In this document: positions 29,013-38,549 of the stretch, piece by piece
Layout of the letters: each line of letters begins with the position of its first letter
Numbering within the stretch: position 1 is the stretch's first letter
Assembly: GCA_031292255.1 (NCBI GenBank)
Contig: JARLHN010000033.1
Location: 124,001-188,000, forward strand
Direction: 5' to 3'
DNA: 64,000 nt
Source: Oryzomonas sp.
GTDB taxonomy: Bacteria; Desulfobacterota; Desulfuromonadia; Geobacterales; Pseudopelobacteraceae
Position numbers and translations under genes: made by a program
Notes under the pieces: generated by a model
The model's input: the letters and a program-made list of their open reading frames with translations, nothing else
What the model was told of the DNA's origin: nothing
The model's database searches: none

Positions 29013-29990
29013 ATGGAAACAAGGCTACGCATGGTTTTGCCGGATCATGAGCTGGTGCGGCTCTACGAGCAGATGTTTCTTTCGCGGGAATTCGAGGAGC
29101 ATTGCGCCGAACAGTACGCCAAGGGCAATATCACCGGGTTCCTGCACCTGTACAGCGGCCAGGAGGCCGTGGCGGTCGGGGCGACGGCCGGCCTGCACAA
29201 GGACGATTATATCCTTTCCGCCTACCGGGAACACGCCCAGGCCATCGTGCGGGGTGCCGACCCGAAGCGGGTCATGGCGGAGCTGTTCGGCAAGGCCACC
29301 GGCCTCTGCAAGGGGAAGGGTGGCTCCATGCACCTCTTCGATCCCGCCCTGAACTTCATGGGGGGCTACGCCATCGTCGGCGGCCAGTTCCCCATCTCCG
29401 TCGGGCTGGCCTTCAGCTCCAAGTACCGGAACGAGGACCGCATCACCGCCTGTTTCTTCGGCGATGGCGCGGTCAACCAGGGGACCTTCCACGAATCCCT
29501 CAACTGGGCACAACTGTGGGAGTTGCCGGTGCTCTTCATCTGCGAGAACAACTTCTACGGCATCGGCACCGAGGTGCACCGCTCCTCGGCCCTGGCATCC
29601 ATCCATCGCCGCACCTGCGGCTATGACATACCTTCGGAAAAAGTGGACGGCATGGATGTGATCGCCGTCTACAAGGCGGTGAAGTACGCCGCCGAGAAGG
29701 TGCGGGAAATCGGCCGGCCCCTTTTCATCGAGGCCACCACCTACCGTTTCCGGGGTCATTCCATGTCCGATCCGGGCAAATACCGTTCGGCAGCCGAGCA
29801 TGAGTTGTGGAAGTCCCGCGATCCGCTGCCCAACTATGCCAAGCGACTGCTGGATGAGGGGATTGCCACCCGCGAGGCTTTGGACGCCGTCGAGGCTCGA
29901 TGCAGGGCCAGCGTGGAGGAGGCGGTCGCCTTTGCCGAAGAGTCGCCCTGGCCGGAGGATAGCGAGGTATGGGAGGATATCTATGTCTGA
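29013..29990 (+). CDS. pdhA: Pyruvate (2-oxoacid) dehydrogenase E1 alpha subunit
   Basis: 325 residues from METRLRMVLPDHELVRLYEQ, chosen because GGAGG lies 5 nt before this ATG; an ATG 3 nt earlier is too close. The thiamine diphosphate motif begins GDGAVNQGTFHES and ends CENN. GYDIPSEKVDGMDV and YRFRGHSMSDPGKYR match the phosphorylation-loop region of E1 alpha. With E1 beta it decarboxylates a 2-oxoacid and transfers the acyl group to lipoyl-E2. Sequence is closest in feel to pyruvate-type enzymes; acetoin dehydrogenase is the alternative. Confidence 0.9.
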   Translation: METRLRMVLPDHELVRLYEQMFLSREFEEHCAEQYAKGNITGFLHLYSGQEAVAVGATAGLHKDDYILSAYREHAQAIVRGADPKRVMAELFGKATGLCKGKGGSMHLFDPALNFMGGYAIVGGQFPISVGLAFSSKYRNEDRITACFFGDGAVNQGTFHESLNWAQLWELPVLFICENNFYGIGTEVHRSSALASIHRRTCGYDIPSEKVDGMDVIAVYKAVKYAAEKVREIGRPLFIEATTYRFRGHSMSDPGKYRSAAEHELWKSRDPLPNYAKRLLDEGIATREALDAVEARCRASVEEAVAFAEESPWPEDSEVWEDIYV

Positions 29991-30969
29991 AATGACCTAT
30001 CGGGATGCGATCAACCTGGCTCTCAAGGAAGAGATGCGCCACGACCCGTCGGTTGTGGTCTGGGGTGAGGATGTGGCGTTGTACGAAGGTTCCTTCAAGG
30101 TGACCCGCGGGCTGTTGGCCGAATTCGGCGAGGAGCGGGTCAAGGATACGCCGATCTCGGAGAACACCATCATCGGCGTGGCCGTGGGGGCCGCCATGGG
30201 GGGGGTGCGGCCGGTGGCCGAACTGATGACGGTCAACTTCGCGCTCTTGGCCATGGACCAGATCGTCAATCACATGACCAAGATCCATTACATGTTCGGC
30301 GGCCAGGCTGTCGTACCCATGACGATCCGTATGCCGGGAGGGGGGGGCAGCCAACTGGGCGCCCAGCACTCCCAGAGCCTGGAGACCTTTTTCATGCACT
30401 GCCCCGGCATGCGGGTGCTCTACCCCTCGACGCCGGCCGATGCCAAGGGGCTTCTGAAGAGCGCCATCCGGGACAACAATCCGGTCATCTTCCTGGAGCA
30501 CGAACTGCTCTACAACAGCAAGGGGGAGGTGCCGGCAGACCCGGAGTACCTGGTTCCCATCGGCAAGGCCGAGGTCAAGCGGCCGGGTGAGCAGGTCACC
30601 ATCGTGGCCTATGCGCGTATGACTGTTCTGGCCCTGCAGGCGGCCGAGGAGTTGGCCGGGGAAGGCATCTCCTGCGAGGTGGTGGACCTGCGCAGCCTGG
30701 CGCCGCTGGACGACGATACCATCCTGGCCTCGGTCAGAAAGACCGGCCGGGCTGTGGTGGTGGAGGAATGCTGGCGCACCTGCGGCCTGGGGGCCGAGAT
30801 CGCCAGCCGCATCTTCGAGAACTGCTTCGATGTCCTCCTGGCACCGGTCAGGCGTGTTTCGGGGCTGGACGTGCCCATGCCCTACTCACGCAAGATCGAA
30901 AAGATCTGCATCCCGCAGAAGGAAACCATCGTCCAGGCCGTGAGGGAAGTCACGAGCGGAGGCTTTTGA
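29983..30969 (+). CDS. pdhB: Pyruvate (2-oxoacid) dehydrogenase E1 beta subunit
   Basis: 328 residues starting MSEMTYRDAINLALKEEMRH; GGAGG six nt upstream fits, and the start overlaps the pdhA stop by 8 bp. The pyrimidine-binding domain (VWGEDVALYEGSFKVTRGL, DTPISENTIIGVAVGAAMGG) and the C-terminal transketolase domain (GRAVVVEECWRTCGLGAEI) are complete. It forms the alpha2-beta2 E1 with the preceding protein. Confidence 0.92.
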   Translation: MSEMTYRDAINLALKEEMRHDPSVVVWGEDVALYEGSFKVTRGLLAEFGEERVKDTPISENTIIGVAVGAAMGGVRPVAELMTVNFALLAMDQIVNHMTKIHYMFGGQAVVPMTIRMPGGGGSQLGAQHSQSLETFFMHCPGMRVLYPSTPADAKGLLKSAIRDNNPVIFLEHELLYNSKGEVPADPEYLVPIGKAEVKRPGEQVTIVAYARMTVLALQAAEELAGEGISCEVVDLRSLAPLDDDTILASVRKTGRAVVVEECWRTCGLGAEIASRIFENCFDVLLAPVRRVSGLDVPMPYSRKIEKICIPQKETIVQAVREVTSGGF

Positions 30970-30996
30970 TTCTGAAATGCATTCAAGCAGATGCCC

Positions 30997-31041
30997 GACC
31001 ACCCCTAACCCCTCCTTGATAAGGAAGGGCTGGGGGTGGTC
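30997..31041. repeat. Dispersed hairpin repeat (family A), short copy
   Basis: GACCACCCC (30997-31005) and GGGGTGGTC (31033-31041) form the ends of a palindrome with an inner CTCCTTGATAAGGAAGGG hairpin. The same ends and inner word occur at 11380-11490. It sits between pdhB and pdhC and could act as an attenuating or stabilising hairpin in the operon. Confidence 0.65.
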
Positions 31042-31131
31042 GATAGTAGTGCCATCTTGATTGCAACTTGGAATGAAAGCGTCCGGCCGGCACGTCCTTC
31101 ACGCCAGCGGGGAAAGAAAGGGATAATCACT

Positions 31132-32421
31132 ATGGCAACGGAAATCACCATGCCCAAGCTGTCTGATACCATGACCGAGGGGAGCTTCATCGGCTGGCGC
31201 AAGAATGTCGGAGACCGTGTGGAGCGCGGCGAGGTGATTGCCGAGGTGGAAACCGACAAGGCGGTCATGGAGCTGGAGGCGTTTGCCCCGGGTGTCCTGC
31301 TCAAGACCATGGCAAAGGAGGGCGAAATAGTCCCGGTCGGCACGGTGCTCGGACTTATCGGCGAGCCGGACGAACTGGCGGCCGAGGGCGGAGTGCCGCC
31401 CCGGACGGCAGCGGCTGCCGCAACACCCTCTCCCCCGGAGGCGCCTGCACCGCAGGCCACGGATGTACCCCCGCCACGACCCGCCGCTTCGCTCCCCACG
31501 CCGCCGGCGGGGCACGACGGTGCAGATCACGAGAAGGCGTCACCCTTGGTGCGCCGCATGGCGCGGGAGATGGGCATCGATCTCTCCCAGGTGCGCGGCA
31601 GCGGGTCCGGGGGGAGAATTCTCCAGGAGGATCTGGCGGTCCAGGCCGCGCCGGCGACGGCGGCCCCCAAGCCGCAGACAGAGCCTATTTCGGCCGTGGA
31701 GTCGGCTACTGTCCCGGTTGGTCCGCAGGATGCCACTCCGTCCGCCGGCCAGCCGGTGCCGAGCGCCATGCGTCAGGCCATTGCCGCCACGGTCACCCGA
31801 TCCTGGCAGGAGATACCCTATTTCACCGCAACGGTGGAGGTGGGGATGGAGGCCTGCCGCGAGGTGGTCAGCGAACTGAAAGGGAACGACGGGCAGGTGG
31901 GATATCACGCCCTGTTGATCAAGGCCTGCGGCGTTGCCCTCAAAGAGTTTCCGCTGCTCATGGCGGGCCAGCCCGGCGGTGCGGCCGGGCCGGTCAACAT
32001 CAGTTTCGCCGTGGCGCTGCCTGACGGCCTTTTGATGCCGGTGGTCAGGGATTGCTCGCGCCTGGCGGCCGTGGAGGTCGAACGTGAGGCAGCCCGCCTG
32101 GCGGACAAGGCCAGAAGCGGCCGGCTGGCCTCCGAAGAGATGTCGGGCGGCGGCTTCTCCATCTCCAATCTGGGCATGTACGGGGTGGATGAATTCGACG
32201 CCCTGATCCTGCCGGGACAGGTGGCCATCCTGGCGGTTGGCGCGGTGGCGGAGCGGCCCGTGGTCAGAAACGGGCAGCTTGTTGTGGCCCCCACCATGCG
32301 GGTGACCCTGTCGAGCGACCACCGAGTGGTGGACGGTGCCTATGCAGCCAGGTTTCTGGCCGAGTTGCGCCGCACCCTGGAACAGCCGATTCCGCTGCTG
32401 GCATCCCATGTCTCACCGTGA
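31132..32421 (+). CDS. pdhC: Dihydrolipoamide acyltransferase E2 component
   Basis: 429 residues from MATEITMPKLSDTMTEGSFI. One lipoyl domain (about 1-80, lipoyl-lysine in VETDKAVMELEAFAPG), an A/P-rich linker, a peripheral-subunit-binding domain (SPLVRRMAREMGIDLSQVRG and GSGSGGRI) and a catalytic domain ending with LSSDHRVVDGAYAARFLAEL, the active-site His-Asp motif. It carries the acyl group to CoA. No E3 (lipoamide dehydrogenase) gene follows, so E3 must be supplied from elsewhere. Confidence 0.92.
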   Translation: MATEITMPKLSDTMTEGSFIGWRKNVGDRVERGEVIAEVETDKAVMELEAFAPGVLLKTMAKEGEIVPVGTVLGLIGEPDELAAEGGVPPRTAAAAATPSPPEAPAPQATDVPPPRPAASLPTPPAGHDGADHEKASPLVRRMAREMGIDLSQVRGSGSGGRILQEDLAVQAAPATAAPKPQTEPISAVESATVPVGPQDATPSAGQPVPSAMRQAIAATVTRSWQEIPYFTATVEVGMEACREVVSELKGNDGQVGYHALLIKACGVALKEFPLLMAGQPGGAAGPVNISFAVALPDGLLMPVVRDCSRLAAVEVEREAARLADKARSGRLASEEMSGGGFSISNLGMYGVDEFDALILPGQVAILAVGAVAERPVVRNGQLVVAPTMRVTLSSDHRVVDGAYAARFLAELRRTLEQPIPLLASHVSP

Positions 32422-32465
32422 TATGATCCATTGTCATTCCTATTTCCCTTGCGCAGGAGCGCCCG

Positions 32466-34883
32466 ATGCCTTTCACGAAACTGCTCATCCCCGCTGAAAG
32501 ACTCCGTTGGAAGTGCGATCCCGGGACCTTCGATTTCGAAACCACCGAAGAACTCCCCGACCTGGAAGACGCCATCGGCCAGGAACGGGCCCTGCGTTCG
32601 ATCGAGTTCGGTCTCGATATGCAGGGTACCGGCTTCAACCTCTATATATCGGGCGAAACCGGCACCGGCCGGGCCTCGACCATCCGCGGCATCCTCAGGA
32701 AACGGACCGTGGACGAACCGCAGCCCAACGACTGGCTGTATGTCCATAACTTCAAGGATCACGATGCAGCGGTATCCCTGTCGTTACCGGCCGGCAAGGG
32801 GGGATGGCTGGCCGCGGACATGAAGGAGTTGATCGAGGCATTCAAGGAGGATATCCCCAAGGCCCTGGAAAGCCGGGAGTACGAGAACCGCCGCACCGAG
32901 ATACTGGAAACCTATCAGGCCACCAACAGCGAACTGTTCCAGGCGCTTGAGAAGGAGTGCGGGAAGCGCGGGTTTACACTGCAGAGAACGGTCTCCGGAC
33001 TGGTTGCCGTACCCCAGAAGGAGGGGCGCAACTACACCCAGGAGGAGTATGAGGCGCTGCCCCAGAAAAAGCGCGAAAAATTGGAGAAGGACGGCAAGGC
33101 ACTGACAGAGAGGTTGAACGAGGTCCTGCGCCAGGTGCGCGAGAGCGAGAAAGCGACCAAGGATGCGCTCTCCCAGGCCGACCGGGAACTGGGCCTGTCG
33201 TGCCTGGGGCATCGCCTCGACCCGCTGCGCCAGAAGTATGGCGAGTTCCCCAAGGTGCTGGCCTACCTGGAGACGGTGCAGGAGGATATCCTCAATAACC
33301 TGGAGGATTTCAAGCCCCAGGCGCCCCAGTCCCAGATCCCCGGACTGAAGATGCCGCGCCAGGAACCGACCTTTGAACGTTACGAGGTCAACGTGCTGGT
33401 GGATAACCGGGAGGCCAAGGGGGCGCCGGTCATCTTCGAATCCAATCCCACCTACAACAATCTCTTTGGCCGCATCGAGCATGTCATGCAGTACGGCGGC
33501 GTGGCGGTGACCGATTTTACCATGATCAGGTCCGGAGCACTGCACCGCGCCAATGGCGGCTACCTGGTGATCGATGCCCGTGAGGTGCTGATCAATCCTT
33601 TTGTGTGGGACTCACTCAAACGCTGCATCCGGACCGGCGAGATCAGGATCGAGGATGTGCTGGAACAGTACCGCTTCATGACCATGGTGTCGCTCAAGCC
33701 GGAACCGGTGCCGCTCCAGGCCAAGATCATCCTGGTCGGTTCCCCCTGGATCTACTATCTGCTGTTCCACCTGGACCCGGACTACCGCAAATTCTTCAAG
33801 GTCAAGGCCGAGTTCGACAACAGCGTCGCCCGCACGCCGGAGATCATGCGGGACTATGCCCTGTTTGTGGCTACCCACTGCCGGTGCGAAAAACTGCTGC
33901 ATTTCGACCGCAGCGGCGTTGCCCGTCTGCTGGAGTACACCTCCCGCATGGTGGAGGATCAAGGAAAGCTCTCCTCCCAGTTCATGGAGATCGCCGATTT
34001 TATCCGTGAGGCTGCGTTCTGGGCCCGAAAGGACGGCCATGCCATTGTCAACGGCGACGATGTGCAGCGGGCCGCCGAAGAAAAACTCTATCGGGTCAAC
34101 CGCATCGAAGAACGCCTCCAGGAGCTGTACGACGACGGCACCATCATGGTGGATACTGACGGCGAGGTAGCCGGCCAGATCAACGGCCTGTCGGTGATCT
34201 CCCTCGGCGACCACACCTTCGGCCGCCCCTCGCGCATTACGGCCAGGGTCTACACCGGCCAGGCCGGCATGGTCAATATTGAGCGCGAGGTCAAGCTCTC
34301 AGGTCCGATCCACGACAAGGGGGTCATGATCCTGACCGGATACCTGGGAGGGATCTTTGCCGTCAATCACCCCTTGTCACTCTCCGCTTCCATCTGCTTC
34401 GAACAGTCCTACGACGGCGTGGAGGGAGACAGCGCTTCCTCCACAGAACTGTACGCCTTGCTGTCGGCCTTGTCCGGCGTTCCCATCAGGCAGGGCATCG
34501 CGGTGACCGGAAGCGTTAATCAGCGCGGCATCATCCAACCGATCGGCGGGGTCAATTACAAGATTGAAGGCTTTTTTGCCGTCTGCAAGTCCAAGGGGCT
34601 GAGCGGGCGACAGGGGGTCATGATTCCCAAGGCCAATGAACGGCACCTGATGTTGCAGGACGACGTGGTGGCGGCGGTCGCAGCCGGCCAATTTCACATC
34701 TGGAGCGTGGAAACCATCGAACAGGGGATCGAGATACTGACCGGCATGGCCGCCGGGGCGCGCGCAAGGAACGGGACGTTTCCCAAGGGGACGCTGTACC
34801 ATCTGGTGGACGCCCATCTGCGGCGGATGGTACAGCTGTTGCAAAAGCAGGAGGAAAAGGGTAAAAAGAAATCCAAAAAATAA
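32466..34883 (+). CDS. Lon-like ATP-dependent protease (COG1067 group)
   Basis: 805 residues. A P-loop-like segment GETGTGRAS (G63-R69) has Arg in place of the Walker Lys, followed by a long coiled-coil insertion (about 110-290, E/K/R-rich), an AAA-like region and a C-terminal Lon protease domain. The catalytic dyad is S656 (GDSASS) and K699 (GGVNYKIEGFF), 43 residues apart, the same spacing as in Lon. A basic KKKSKK tail ends the protein. It belongs to the Lon-related family lacking the usual N-terminal substrate domain. Cytoplasmic protein quality control is the family expectation; whether it hydrolyses ATP normally is uncertain. Confidence 0.87.
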   Translation: MPFTKLLIPAERLRWKCDPGTFDFETTEELPDLEDAIGQERALRSIEFGLDMQGTGFNLYISGETGTGRASTIRGILRKRTVDEPQPNDWLYVHNFKDHDAAVSLSLPAGKGGWLAADMKELIEAFKEDIPKALESREYENRRTEILETYQATNSELFQALEKECGKRGFTLQRTVSGLVAVPQKEGRNYTQEEYEALPQKKREKLEKDGKALTERLNEVLRQVRESEKATKDALSQADRELGLSCLGHRLDPLRQKYGEFPKVLAYLETVQEDILNNLEDFKPQAPQSQIPGLKMPRQEPTFERYEVNVLVDNREAKGAPVIFESNPTYNNLFGRIEHVMQYGGVAVTDFTMIRSGALHRANGGYLVIDAREVLINPFVWDSLKRCIRTGEIRIEDVLEQYRFMTMVSLKPEPVPLQAKIILVGSPWIYYLLFHLDPDYRKFFKVKAEFDNSVARTPEIMRDYALFVATHCRCEKLLHFDRSGVARLLEYTSRMVEDQGKLSSQFMEIADFIREAAFWARKDGHAIVNGDDVQRAAEEKLYRVNRIEERLQELYDDGTIMVDTDGEVAGQINGLSVISLGDHTFGRPSRITARVYTGQAGMVNIEREVKLSGPIHDKGVMILTGYLGGIFAVNHPLSLSASICFEQSYDGVEGDSASSTELYALLSALSGVPIRQGIAVTGSVNQRGIIQPIGGVNYKIEGFFAVCKSKGLSGRQGVMIPKANERHLMLQDDVVAAVAAGQFHIWSVETIEQGIEILTGMAAGARARNGTFPKGTLYHLVDAHLRRMVQLLQKQEEKGKKKSKK

Positions 34884-34931
34884 GCCGGGTTAACCAGCTT
34901 GCAATTTAAGACGCAAAGAGGGGGATGTGAC

Positions 34932-35342
34932 ATGGGGATCGCGTGGAGAGAGTCACTGTCAATCGGCATTCCGGAGATTGACAGTCAGCACAAGGAATTG
35001 TTGTCCCGCTTCGACCGCCTGCTCAAGGCCTGCGAGGGGGGCAAGGGAATTGAAGAGTTGCAGAAGCTTTTGGGGTTTCTCGATGACTACGTGGTCAGAC
35101 ATTTCAGCGACGAGGAAGGCATCCAGAGAAACAGCCAATATCCCGGATATGCCGCCCATAAAAGCGAACATGACGGGTTCATTGCCAGGCTCAAAACGCA
35201 AAAGGAAGAGATCAAGGCCGATGGGGTGGCAGTCCATCATGTGACCGAAACCAACAATATGCTGCTCAAATGGCTGATCAACCACATCACCAAGGTCGAT
35301 GGCGAACTGGGCGCCTACCTGCGGACAAAAAAGGCGCCATAG
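34932..35342 (+). CDS. Bacteriohemerythrin
   Basis: 136 residues, starting MGIAWRESLSIGIPEIDSQH. The di-iron ligands occur in DSQHKELL, RHFSDEEGIQ, AAHKSEHDGF and LLKWLINHITKVD, in the order of the four-helix hemerythrin fold. GGGGG seven nt upstream fits the start. These proteins bind oxygen reversibly and are common in microaerophilic and anaerobic bacteria as oxygen sensors or stores. No partner domain is fused. Confidence 0.92.
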   Translation: MGIAWRESLSIGIPEIDSQHKELLSRFDRLLKACEGGKGIEELQKLLGFLDDYVVRHFSDEEGIQRNSQYPGYAAHKSEHDGFIARLKTQKEEIKADGVAVHHVTETNNMLLKWLINHITKVDGELGAYLRTKKAP

Positions 35343-35409
35343 CATAAGCGGGGCAATCCCTTTGAAAGGGCAGTCCTTTATTGATGTATCGTTGCCGGAT
35401 CAGCGATGC

Positions 35410-35589
35410 TCAGTCGCAATCCTCACGCCAGAGGCACTTTTCCTGACCGCACGCGGCGGCTTTGCCGGCATCGAAGCATTGTTCGTTTCCTTCGGCCTGC
35501 TGGATGGCGCGTACCAGCTCGGCCTTTTTCAACTTCGCTGTCTTGATATTGTGTTGTTTCGCTATTTCCCTGATCTCATCCAGTTTCAT
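35410..35589 (-). CDS. Small SAP/Rho-N-like protein, 59 residues
   Basis: The minus strand encodes MKLDEIREIAKQHNIKTAKL followed by KKAELVRAIQQAEGN and a cysteine-bearing tail ending CGQEKCLWREDCD. The first 33 residues match the helix-extended-helix nucleic-acid-binding motif of SAP and Rho N-terminal domains (KxxELIxxI). Four cysteines in the tail (C38, C47, C52, C58) could bind metal. GGAGAACGCGAT precedes the ATG. Its size and tail resemble small SAP-domain proteins of delta-proteobacteria. DNA or RNA binding is inferred. Confidence 0.75.
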   Translation of the reverse strand: MKLDEIREIAKQHNIKTAKLKKAELVRAIQQAEGNEQCFDAGKAAACGQEKCLWREDCD

Positions 35590-35689
35590 ATCGCGTTCTC
35601 CATGTTCAATGCGTAATCACTTCCCGTAGGCAACTAGCATAGCGCAACTTGGTAAAATTTCCACAACAATTACGTTAAAATTTGAAAAC

Positions 35690-35727
35690 AAAATAGAGGG
35701 CGGGCCGATTGGCCCGCCCTCTATTTT
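35690..35727 (-). terminator. Strong terminator, perfect 17-bp stem
   Basis: AAAATAGAGGGCGGGCC (35690-35706) pairs perfectly with GGCCCGCCCTCTATTTT (35711-35727) across a GATT loop; A and T runs make it bidirectional. On the minus strand it ends the purC transcript and precedes the small SAP-like gene. A family A-like fragment (CCCCCCGCCCGTCAAGGGAG) lies next to it at about 35795-35820. Confidence 0.88.
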
Positions 35728-35866
35728 GGCATGGTTTGAATATTAGTCAGCAATGTCCGGTTAGGAAATTGCACTCGACTTAAAGATGATCTCAAGTCCC
35801 CCCGCCCGTCAAGGGAGGGGGAGCTAACTGCAAATTCCAAACCGGACAACACTGACTATTAGCGAG

Positions 35867-36757
35867 TTATACGCGGATGCCGGTGATGCGGAAGAGCGCC
35901 TCGTGATATTTCTCGGCGGTCTTTTCGACGATCTCCGCCGGCAGGGGTGGTGCTGGTGCTGTTTTGCCCCAATCGAGGGTTTCCAGGTAATCCCTCAGGA
36001 ACTGTTTGTCAAAGCTGGGTTGCGCGCCGCCCGGCTTGTAAAGGTCCTTGGGCCAGAAACGGCTGGAGTCGGGAGTCAGGCATTCGTCGATGATGATCAG
36101 TTCTCCCTCGCAGACACCGAATTCGAACTTGGTATCGGCAATGATGATCCCCTTCCGGGCGGCCAGATCACGGGCCCGGGTGTAGATCCTTATCGTATAG
36201 TCGCGGGCTTGTTCGGCCAATTCGCGCCCACAGATGGCAGCCATCTGTTCAAAGGAGATGTTTTCGTCATGGGTGCCCAGTTCGGCCTTGGTGGAAGGGG
36301 TAAAGATCGGTTCCGGCAACTGGTCCGACTCCAGGAGCCCGGCCGGGAGCTTGAGGCCGCAGATTGAGCCGTTGGCCTTATAGTCTTTCCAGCCGGAACC
36401 GGAGACATAGCCGCGCACGATGCACTCCACCGGCAGCGGTTTGGCTTTTTTCACCAGCATGGAGCGTCCCGCCAGCACATCGGCGTAGGGGCGGCACGCC
36501 GCCGGGTAATCGGCCGCATCGGTGGAGATGATGTGATTTTTGACGATGTCCTCCATCTGGCGGAACCAAAAGGCGGATATCTGCGTCAGCACGAACCCCT
36601 TATCCGGGATCGGCTCGTTCATGATCACGTCAAAGGCCGAGATACGGTCCGACGTGACCAAAAGCAGGGCGTCCCCCAGATCGTAGATGTCCCGCACCTT
36701 GCCGCGGGCTATGAGTTTCAGGCCGGGGAAATCTGTCTGCAGAACGGGTTGTGACAT
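35867..36757 (-). CDS. purC: SAICAR synthase
   Basis: 296 residues. The ATP-grasp-like fold shows [20 protein letters not shown] near the N-terminus (nucleotide binding), [17 protein letters not shown] and [15 protein letters not shown] (substrate binding), and [16 protein letters not shown]. It joins aspartate to CAIR in purine synthesis. The length is that of the long, fungal-like PurC type. It lies 10 bp downstream of the chaperone gene and shares its transcript; the 17-bp terminator follows. Confidence 0.95.
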   Translation of the reverse strand: MSQPVLQTDFPGLKLIARGKVRDIYDLGDALLLVTSDRISAFDVIMNEPIPDKGFVLTQISAFWFRQMEDIVKNHIISTDAADYPAACRPYADVLAGRSMLVKKAKPLPVECIVRGYVSGSGWKDYKANGSICGLKLPAGLLESDQLPEPIFTPSTKAELGTHDENISFEQMAAICGRELAEQARDYTIRIYTRARDLAARKGIIIADTKFEFGVCEGELIIIDECLTPDSSRFWPKDLYKPGGAQPSFDKQFLRDYLETLDWGKTAPAPPLPAEIVEKTAEKYHEALFRITGIRV

Positions 36758-36767
36758 GGTCTCTCTC

Positions 36768-38354
36768 CTATTTTTCAGTGATGATCACTTGATTGATCTC
36801 GATCTTGGCCTTCCCCCTGAGGTCCTTTGTCCAGGCGGCCAGGGCCTCTTCCTGTTTCTTGGGCAAAAGCTTCAGTTTGATCTGCTGCTTGGCTTTGTCG
36901 AACTCCGCTTTTGGGGCCTCGATGCGCTGTTTGAGGCGTATCGCATACCACCGGTTGCCCACCTTGAACGGTTCGTTGCCCACCGGTGCCGCCGCTGTCA
37001 GCTTGAAAGCCGCCTCCATCAGGTCGGGGGCGTTGCCGATTTCCGGGATAGTACCCTTGTCCGAGAAGCCGAAGAGGCCGGTGGTCCGGGGCTTGAGCGC
37101 ACCTTTGGCGGCAAGTTGCCGGGCTGCGTCGGAAGCCTTTTTCCTGGCAAGTTCCACCGCCTTGGCGGCCTTGACCTTCTGTTCCACAGCCTGCCGTATC
37201 CCGGCGAGCGGCGGGACGACCGAGGCCTTGCGTTCCTTGGCCTTGATGATGTAAATGCCCTTGGCGGTCTCGACCGGTCCGCCCAGTTCGCCCTCCTTTA
37301 GTTCAAAGGCCTTATTGACAACAGCCGTCTCACCCGACAGGGCGGCGGCCGGGGCATTGGCGTCGAACAGCGGCGTCTGCTGCACCTTGAGGCCAAGTTG
37401 CCTGGCGATCAGATTCAGGTCGCCGGACTTGGCATTCTTGTAAAGGGTGTCCGCGGCCAGCTCAAAAGACTGCTTGGCGGCTTTCTGCCTGAGGGCGTCG
37501 GCCTTGACCTTGTCCCGTACGTCCTTGAGGGGCAGGATGCCGTCTTTGCCCTGCCAGCGGTCGATGTTCTTCTGGTAGAAGGTCAGAATCTCTTCCTCGG
37601 AAACCGTCAGTTTTGCCGCCTGGGATGCGGGATCGAGCATGATGTAGGAAAGGGCCACTCTTTCAGGCGTCTTGAACTCGATCGGGTTTTTCTGCAGATA
37701 GTCGTTGAGTTCGGCATCGGTCGGTTTCACCTCGGCGATCACCTCGCTCGGCGCATAGGACACATATTCCAGTTCGATCTTGTCGTTTTCCTTTTTGTAC
37801 TGGGCCAGGGCCTCGTCGTCGCTGACCATGGCCTTGTCCTTGATGGCCTGGCGGGCCTTGGAAAGGATCAGGTCGCGTTTCTGCCCCGCTTCGAAGTCCT
37901 TGGGGGTCAGGCGGCTGCTTCTTAAGATCTGTTGGTACAGGTCGAAATCAAACTTTCCGTCTTTTTGAAAGGTGGTCATGGCTTCAATGGAATTGGCCAC
38001 CTCATCCTTGGATACCTTGATCCCCATGGACTTGGCTTCCCTGGCAATCAGGAAGTTGTCGATCAGGCTGTTCAGGGCCACCTTTTTCAACCCCAGCATT
38101 TTTTCCATCTCGGGAGTGATCGATTGGCCGTATATCTGCTGGTAGATGTTGCGGACGCGCTGATAGGCGCTCTGGTATTCCTCCAGTGAGATCTTGCTGC
38201 CGTCCACCTTGGCGGCGTAACCGCCGCGCCCGCCGATGCCCTCGCTCCCTTTGCCCCATACCAGGAACATGGTGCCGATAAAAGAAAGCACAATGACGAC
38301 GAACACAATTTTGATGATGATGGATTCCTTCTTCTTTCGCATGAAGTCCAGCAT
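36768..38354 (-). CDS. PpiD/SurA-like periplasmic chaperone with PPIase domain
   Basis: 528 residues from [20 protein letters not shown], with AAGGAG upstream. A single N-terminal membrane helix (about 13-32) anchors a SurA_N-type chaperone region (about 35-190), then a parvulin-like rotamase region ([20 protein letters not shown] onward) and a C-terminal helical segment. This is the PpiD plan: an inner-membrane-anchored folding helper for exported proteins. The parvulin active-site residues are weakly conserved, so isomerase activity is uncertain. Upstream partner of purC in the same transcript. Confidence 0.87.
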   Translation of the reverse strand: MLDFMRKKKESIIIKIVFVVIVLSFIGTMFLVWGKGSEGIGGRGGYAAKVDGSKISLEEYQSAYQRVRNIYQQIYGQSITPEMEKMLGLKKVALNSLIDNFLIAREAKSMGIKVSKDEVANSIEAMTTFQKDGKFDFDLYQQILRSSRLTPKDFEAGQKRDLILSKARQAIKDKAMVSDDEALAQYKKENDKIELEYVSYAPSEVIAEVKPTDAELNDYLQKNPIEFKTPERVALSYIMLDPASQAAKLTVSEEEILTFYQKNIDRWQGKDGILPLKDVRDKVKADALRQKAAKQSFELAADTLYKNAKSGDLNLIARQLGLKVQQTPLFDANAPAAALSGETAVVNKAFELKEGELGGPVETAKGIYIIKAKERKASVVPPLAGIRQAVEQKVKAAKAVELARKKASDAARQLAAKGALKPRTTGLFGFSDKGTIPEIGNAPDLMEAAFKLTAAAPVGNEPFKVGNRWYAIRLKQRIEAPKAEFDKAKQQIKLKLLPKKQEEALAAWTKDLRGKAKIEINQVIITEK

Positions 38355-38549
38355 GGCGGAAATACTCCTTGGGTAAATTTGTGGCGGCAGAAAAAGAAAA
38401 TGAATACTACTATACGTCTTATCTGAATGCAAGATGCTTGTTTAGAGCCGCTCGTCGAGCGGATGTACCCTTTTGCGGCGTTTGATTTGCGCCCGAACCT
38501 GTGTTAGGGTGCGTTTATTAAATCCCGAATCCATAACAAGGACGTGGTG

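Noticed and set aside
34895-34931. Possible cyclic-dinucleotide (GEMM) riboswitch before hemerythrin (GACGCAAAG word)
   Set aside because: The second conserved receptor stem and the flanking pairing needed for the fold are absent, and the segment is too short.
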